Below, piece after piece: positions 62,019 through 64,000 of a stretch of 64,000 nt of DNA. Position numbers and translations under genes: made by a program. Position 1 is the stretch's first letter; each line of letters starts with the position of its first letter. The notes under the pieces are model-generated. The model had not been told where the DNA came from, did not search any database, and worked only from the letters and a program-made list of their open reading frames with translations. Source of the DNA: Archangiaceae bacterium (GTDB taxonomy: Bacteria; Myxococcota; Myxococcia; Myxococcales; Myxococcaceae); NCBI GenBank assembly GCA_016714225.1, contig JADJNS010000007.1, positions 62,001 through 126,000 of the forward strand, read 5' to 3'.

Positions 62019-63359
62019 ATGCAGCGACGAACGATGCGGTGGTCAGCGCTCGCGGTGGGGGCCCTGGCGGCGGCGTGTGGCACCCCGACCCCGACCCCAA
62101 ACCCCGAGGTCACCTACTACCGGGACGTGGCTCCGCTGGTCAGCCAGAAGTGCCTGGGCTGCCACCAGGCCGGCGGCGTGGCCCCGCTGCAGCTCGAGAC
62201 CTACGCGCAGCTGAAGACCAACGCCGCGTCGGTCGCCGCGCAGGTCAGCAGCAAGCGCATGCCGCCGTACCTGGTGACCCACGACGGCACCTGCGGCAAC
62301 TTCGAGGCGCAAGAGACCCTGAGCGACGCTCAGATCGCCACCCTCACCAGGTGGGCCGAATCGGAGATGGTCGAGGGTGACCTGACCCACATCGACAAGC
62401 CTTCGATCACCCACCTGGACGGCGCGACCACCGAGGTGAAGACGCCCAACCTGGTGCCGGTGGCGCAGGGCGGGCAGCTGGCCGAGCTCGACGAATACCG
62501 CTGCTACGTCGCCGAGGTGCCGGCGGGCCAGGCGGGGTACCTCACCGGCTACGAGGTGACCCCGGGCAACGCGGCGCTGGTGCACCACGTGCTGGGCTTC
62601 GTGATCGACCCCGCGAAGCAGGTGACGGGTGGCCACACCAACGCCGAGGTGATGGCGGCGCTCGACGCGCAAGACCCCGACCGCACCGGCTGGCCCTGCT
62701 ACGGGCTCGCCGGCGACGGGGTGGCGGTCGAGTCGGTGCCCATCTCGTGGGCGCCCGGCCAGGGCCCGGTGAGCTACCCGACGGGCGTGGGCGCCGCGCT
62801 CAAGGCGACCGACAAGCTGGTGCTGCAGGTGCACTACAACCTCGCCGACCCCAGCGTGCGCGGCCAGAGCGACCAGACCGCGGTGAAGCTGCGGGTGGCG
62901 CCCACGGTGCAGCGCAAGGTGGCCTTTCTCTTCTACGACCCGCTGCTCAACTCGCTGTTCTCGCAGCAGCCGACGGTGATCGCGCCGCACGACCCCCACG
63001 CGAAGCTGTCGTGGGACAGCACGCTGGGCGCCGAGTTCCCGTACCTGAGCCCCCTGCCCTACGTCGACCTGATCGGCGTGCTGCCGCACATGCACGGCCG
63101 CGGGGTGAAGCAGCAGCTGTCGGTCGGTGACGCGAACAACACCCTGGCCTGCGCCGCCGACGTGCAGCGGTGGGACTTCGGGTGGCAGAAGGTCTACTTC
63201 TACTCGGGCACGCCGACCCGCCTGACCAAAGACAGCCGCATCGGCATCTCGTGCGAGTGGGACACGTCTCACGACGAGCAGGCGGTGCTGCCGGGCTGGG
63301 GCACACGCAACGAAATGTGCCTCACGGTGATGATGGTGGCGCTGCCCGAAGGCATCTGA
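62019..63359 (+). CDS. Cytochrome c-copper monooxygenase-like lipoprotein
   Basis: 446 aa. Lipoprotein signal with Cys20 (ALAAACG). A c-type heme site CLGCH (45-49) with VTYYRDVAPLVSQK before it and DAQIATLTRWAE after it forms an N-terminal cytochrome domain. The rest resembles PHM-type copper type II, ascorbate-dependent monooxygenases: HH at 189-190, HYN (His272), HMH at 357-359 and Met433 in NEMC provide candidate CuH/CuM ligands. Acts in the periplasm or outer membrane. Substrate unknown. Confidence 0.85.
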   Translation: MQRRTMRWSALAVGALAAACGTPTPTPNPEVTYYRDVAPLVSQKCLGCHQAGGVAPLQLETYAQLKTNAASVAAQVSSKRMPPYLVTHDGTCGNFEAQETLSDAQIATLTRWAESEMVEGDLTHIDKPSITHLDGATTEVKTPNLVPVAQGGQLAELDEYRCYVAEVPAGQAGYLTGYEVTPGNAALVHHVLGFVIDPAKQVTGGHTNAEVMAALDAQDPDRTGWPCYGLAGDGVAVESVPISWAPGQGPVSYPTGVGAALKATDKLVLQVHYNLADPSVRGQSDQTAVKLRVAPTVQRKVAFLFYDPLLNSLFSQQPTVIAPHDPHAKLSWDSTLGAEFPYLSPLPYVDLIGVLPHMHGRGVKQQLSVGDANNTLACAADVQRWDFGWQKVYFYSGTPTRLTKDSRIGISCEWDTSHDEQAVLPGWGTRNEMCLTVMMVALPEGI

Positions 63360-63370
63360 CGGCGCACCCG

Positions 63371-64000
63371 TCAGGGCTGGAGCAGCAGGTCGCTGTCGGC
63401 CGAGAAGACCTCGCTGCTCTGGCCGTCCCACAGGTCGAAGGCGACGGTGAGCGACTTCACGTCGTCTTGTGCCACCCCCAGCTCGACCCGCTCGAACGCG
63501 TAGACCGCCCCGGCCTGCATCTTCAGACCGTCGAGCACCACGTCGATCTCGTCGTTGACGGTGACCACGGGGATGCCGAGAAACGAGCGCCCGAACGAGT
63601 CGTCGAGGCTCAGCACCACGGTGTAGGTACCCAGGCCGTCGGGCTTCACGTAGCAGAGCGGACACGGGTTCGAGCCCGGCTGCGGCCCCGAGAGCGGCAG
63701 CGCGGACACTGCCGGGTGCTGCCGCGAAGGGCAGACGCTCGAGGAGTACCAGGGAACCGTCGAGAGCACCCGGTGCCGCCGGCACTCGGCGAGCGGAGCC
63801 AGCTCGTACAGCCCGGTGCCGAGATCGAGGTGCTGGCCGCCGTCTTCGACGTCGGCGCGAGCCTGCGCCGGCAGCGACGGAGCGATGCCCGAGCCGGCCG
63901 GGCGCACGGTGCAAGACGGAGCGGGTGGGCAGCGCGCCCCGCCAGAGCCGCAGGCGGCGAGCAGCGCCGCGCACTGGCTCACCCGCGCCACCTGGCGCGC
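63371..64000 (-). CDS. Secreted Cys-containing protein, cut by the right edge
   Basis: At least 210 residues; the frame stays open to the window edge, so the N-terminus is missing (the GTG at 63991 need not be the true start). It has Cys pairs (CPPAPSC, CRRHR, NPCPLCYVKPDG) and C-terminal strands (LGTYTVVLSLDDSFGRSFLG, then VNDEIDVVLDGL). Family not recognised. Converges on the monooxygenase gene, 11 bases between stops. Confidence 0.6.
   Translation of the reverse strand, partial: ARQVARVSQCAALLAACGSGGARCPPAPSCTVRPAGSGIAPSLPAQARADVEDGGQHLDLGTGLYELAPLAECRRHRVLSTVPWYSSSVCPSRQHPAVSALPLSGPQPGSNPCPLCYVKPDGLGTYTVVLSLDDSFGRSFLGIPVVTVNDEIDVVLDGLKMQAGAVYAFERVELGVAQDDVKSLTVAFDLWDGQSSEVFSADSDLLLQP

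Overview
The window is high-GC (long non-coding shadow frames everywhere) and looks like a chromosomal segment of a Myxococcota bacterium, most likely of the Myxococcus/Archangium kind. This is inferred from gene content: a secretin-less type III secretion locus, a zinc-ribbon Ser/Thr kinase with a TPR tail, PEGA and DUF6748 proteins, and the rpsU-yqeY-dnaG-rpoD block. No rRNA, CRISPR array, insertion sequence or prophage is visible; there is one tRNA.

Layout. 1-1.4 kb: SpoIIM-family gene (cut by the edge) and a divergent RDD membrane protein, separated by an inverted pair of a dispersed GC-rich repeat. 1.4-4.2 kb: beta-barrel-like protein, TPR lipoprotein and a double-FHA membrane protein. 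4.4-25.1 kb: one minus-strand locus for a non-flagellar type III secretion system. In transcription order: small coiled-coil protein, filament-like protein, TPR, small GAK-rich protein, FliA-like sigma factor, SctI, SctJ, FliG-like protein, SctL, SctN, SctO, SctP, SctQ, FliO, SctR, SctS, SctT, SctU, stand-alone FlhB C-domain, unknown, SycD-like TPR, Cys-His-Asp protein, two more SycD-like TPRs, SctV. The order is that of a flagellar operon (fliFGHIJK...NOPQR-flhB-flhA). FliG-like and FliO proteins remain, while no secretin, canonical SctD or hydrophobic translocator is seen. This is the most interesting system here and fits the basal, needle-less myxobacterial T3SS type.

25.2-33.4 kb: a plus-strand envelope module: DUF2089 zinc-ribbon regulator, DUF4097-like protein, LolCDE/MacB-type ABC transporter (one ATPase, two FtsX-type permeases), LolA-like protein and a DUF1302-like outer-membrane protein. 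A 42-bp AT-rich dyad lies between it and the T3SS locus. 33.4-44.6 kb: DUF6748 lipoprotein, LpxL-like acyltransferase, kinase-TPR-PEGA-Fpg run, beta-barrel, DUF6483-like, a frameshifted polytopic membrane protein, TrmJ-type methyltransferase. 44.6-49.3 kb: rpsU, yqeY, dnaG, rpoD (macromolecular synthesis block), with dnaG and rpoD joined by apparent indels. 49.3-54 kb: strictosidine-synthase-like protein, a frameshifted gene, three-gene proton-translocating transhydrogenase (pntA1-pntA2-pntB). 54-59.8 kb: lipoprotein, alkyltransferase-like protein, and a compact type III polyketide operon (PKS, isoprenylcysteine-type methyltransferase, ACP, fatty acyl-AMP ligase, FAD oxidoreductase) that suggests a methylated, oxidised phenolic lipid. 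60-64 kb: tRNA with CAT anticodon (probably Ile2), SH3-like secreted protein, TetR regulator, heme/copper monooxygenase-like lipoprotein, and a protein cut by the right edge.

Caveat: at least four coding frameshifts (43.68, 47.15, 48.40, 50.62 kb) plus one gene without a canonical start (35.28 kb) cluster in 35-51 kb. One of them breaks the essential rpoD, so uncorrected sequence indels are the simplest explanation.
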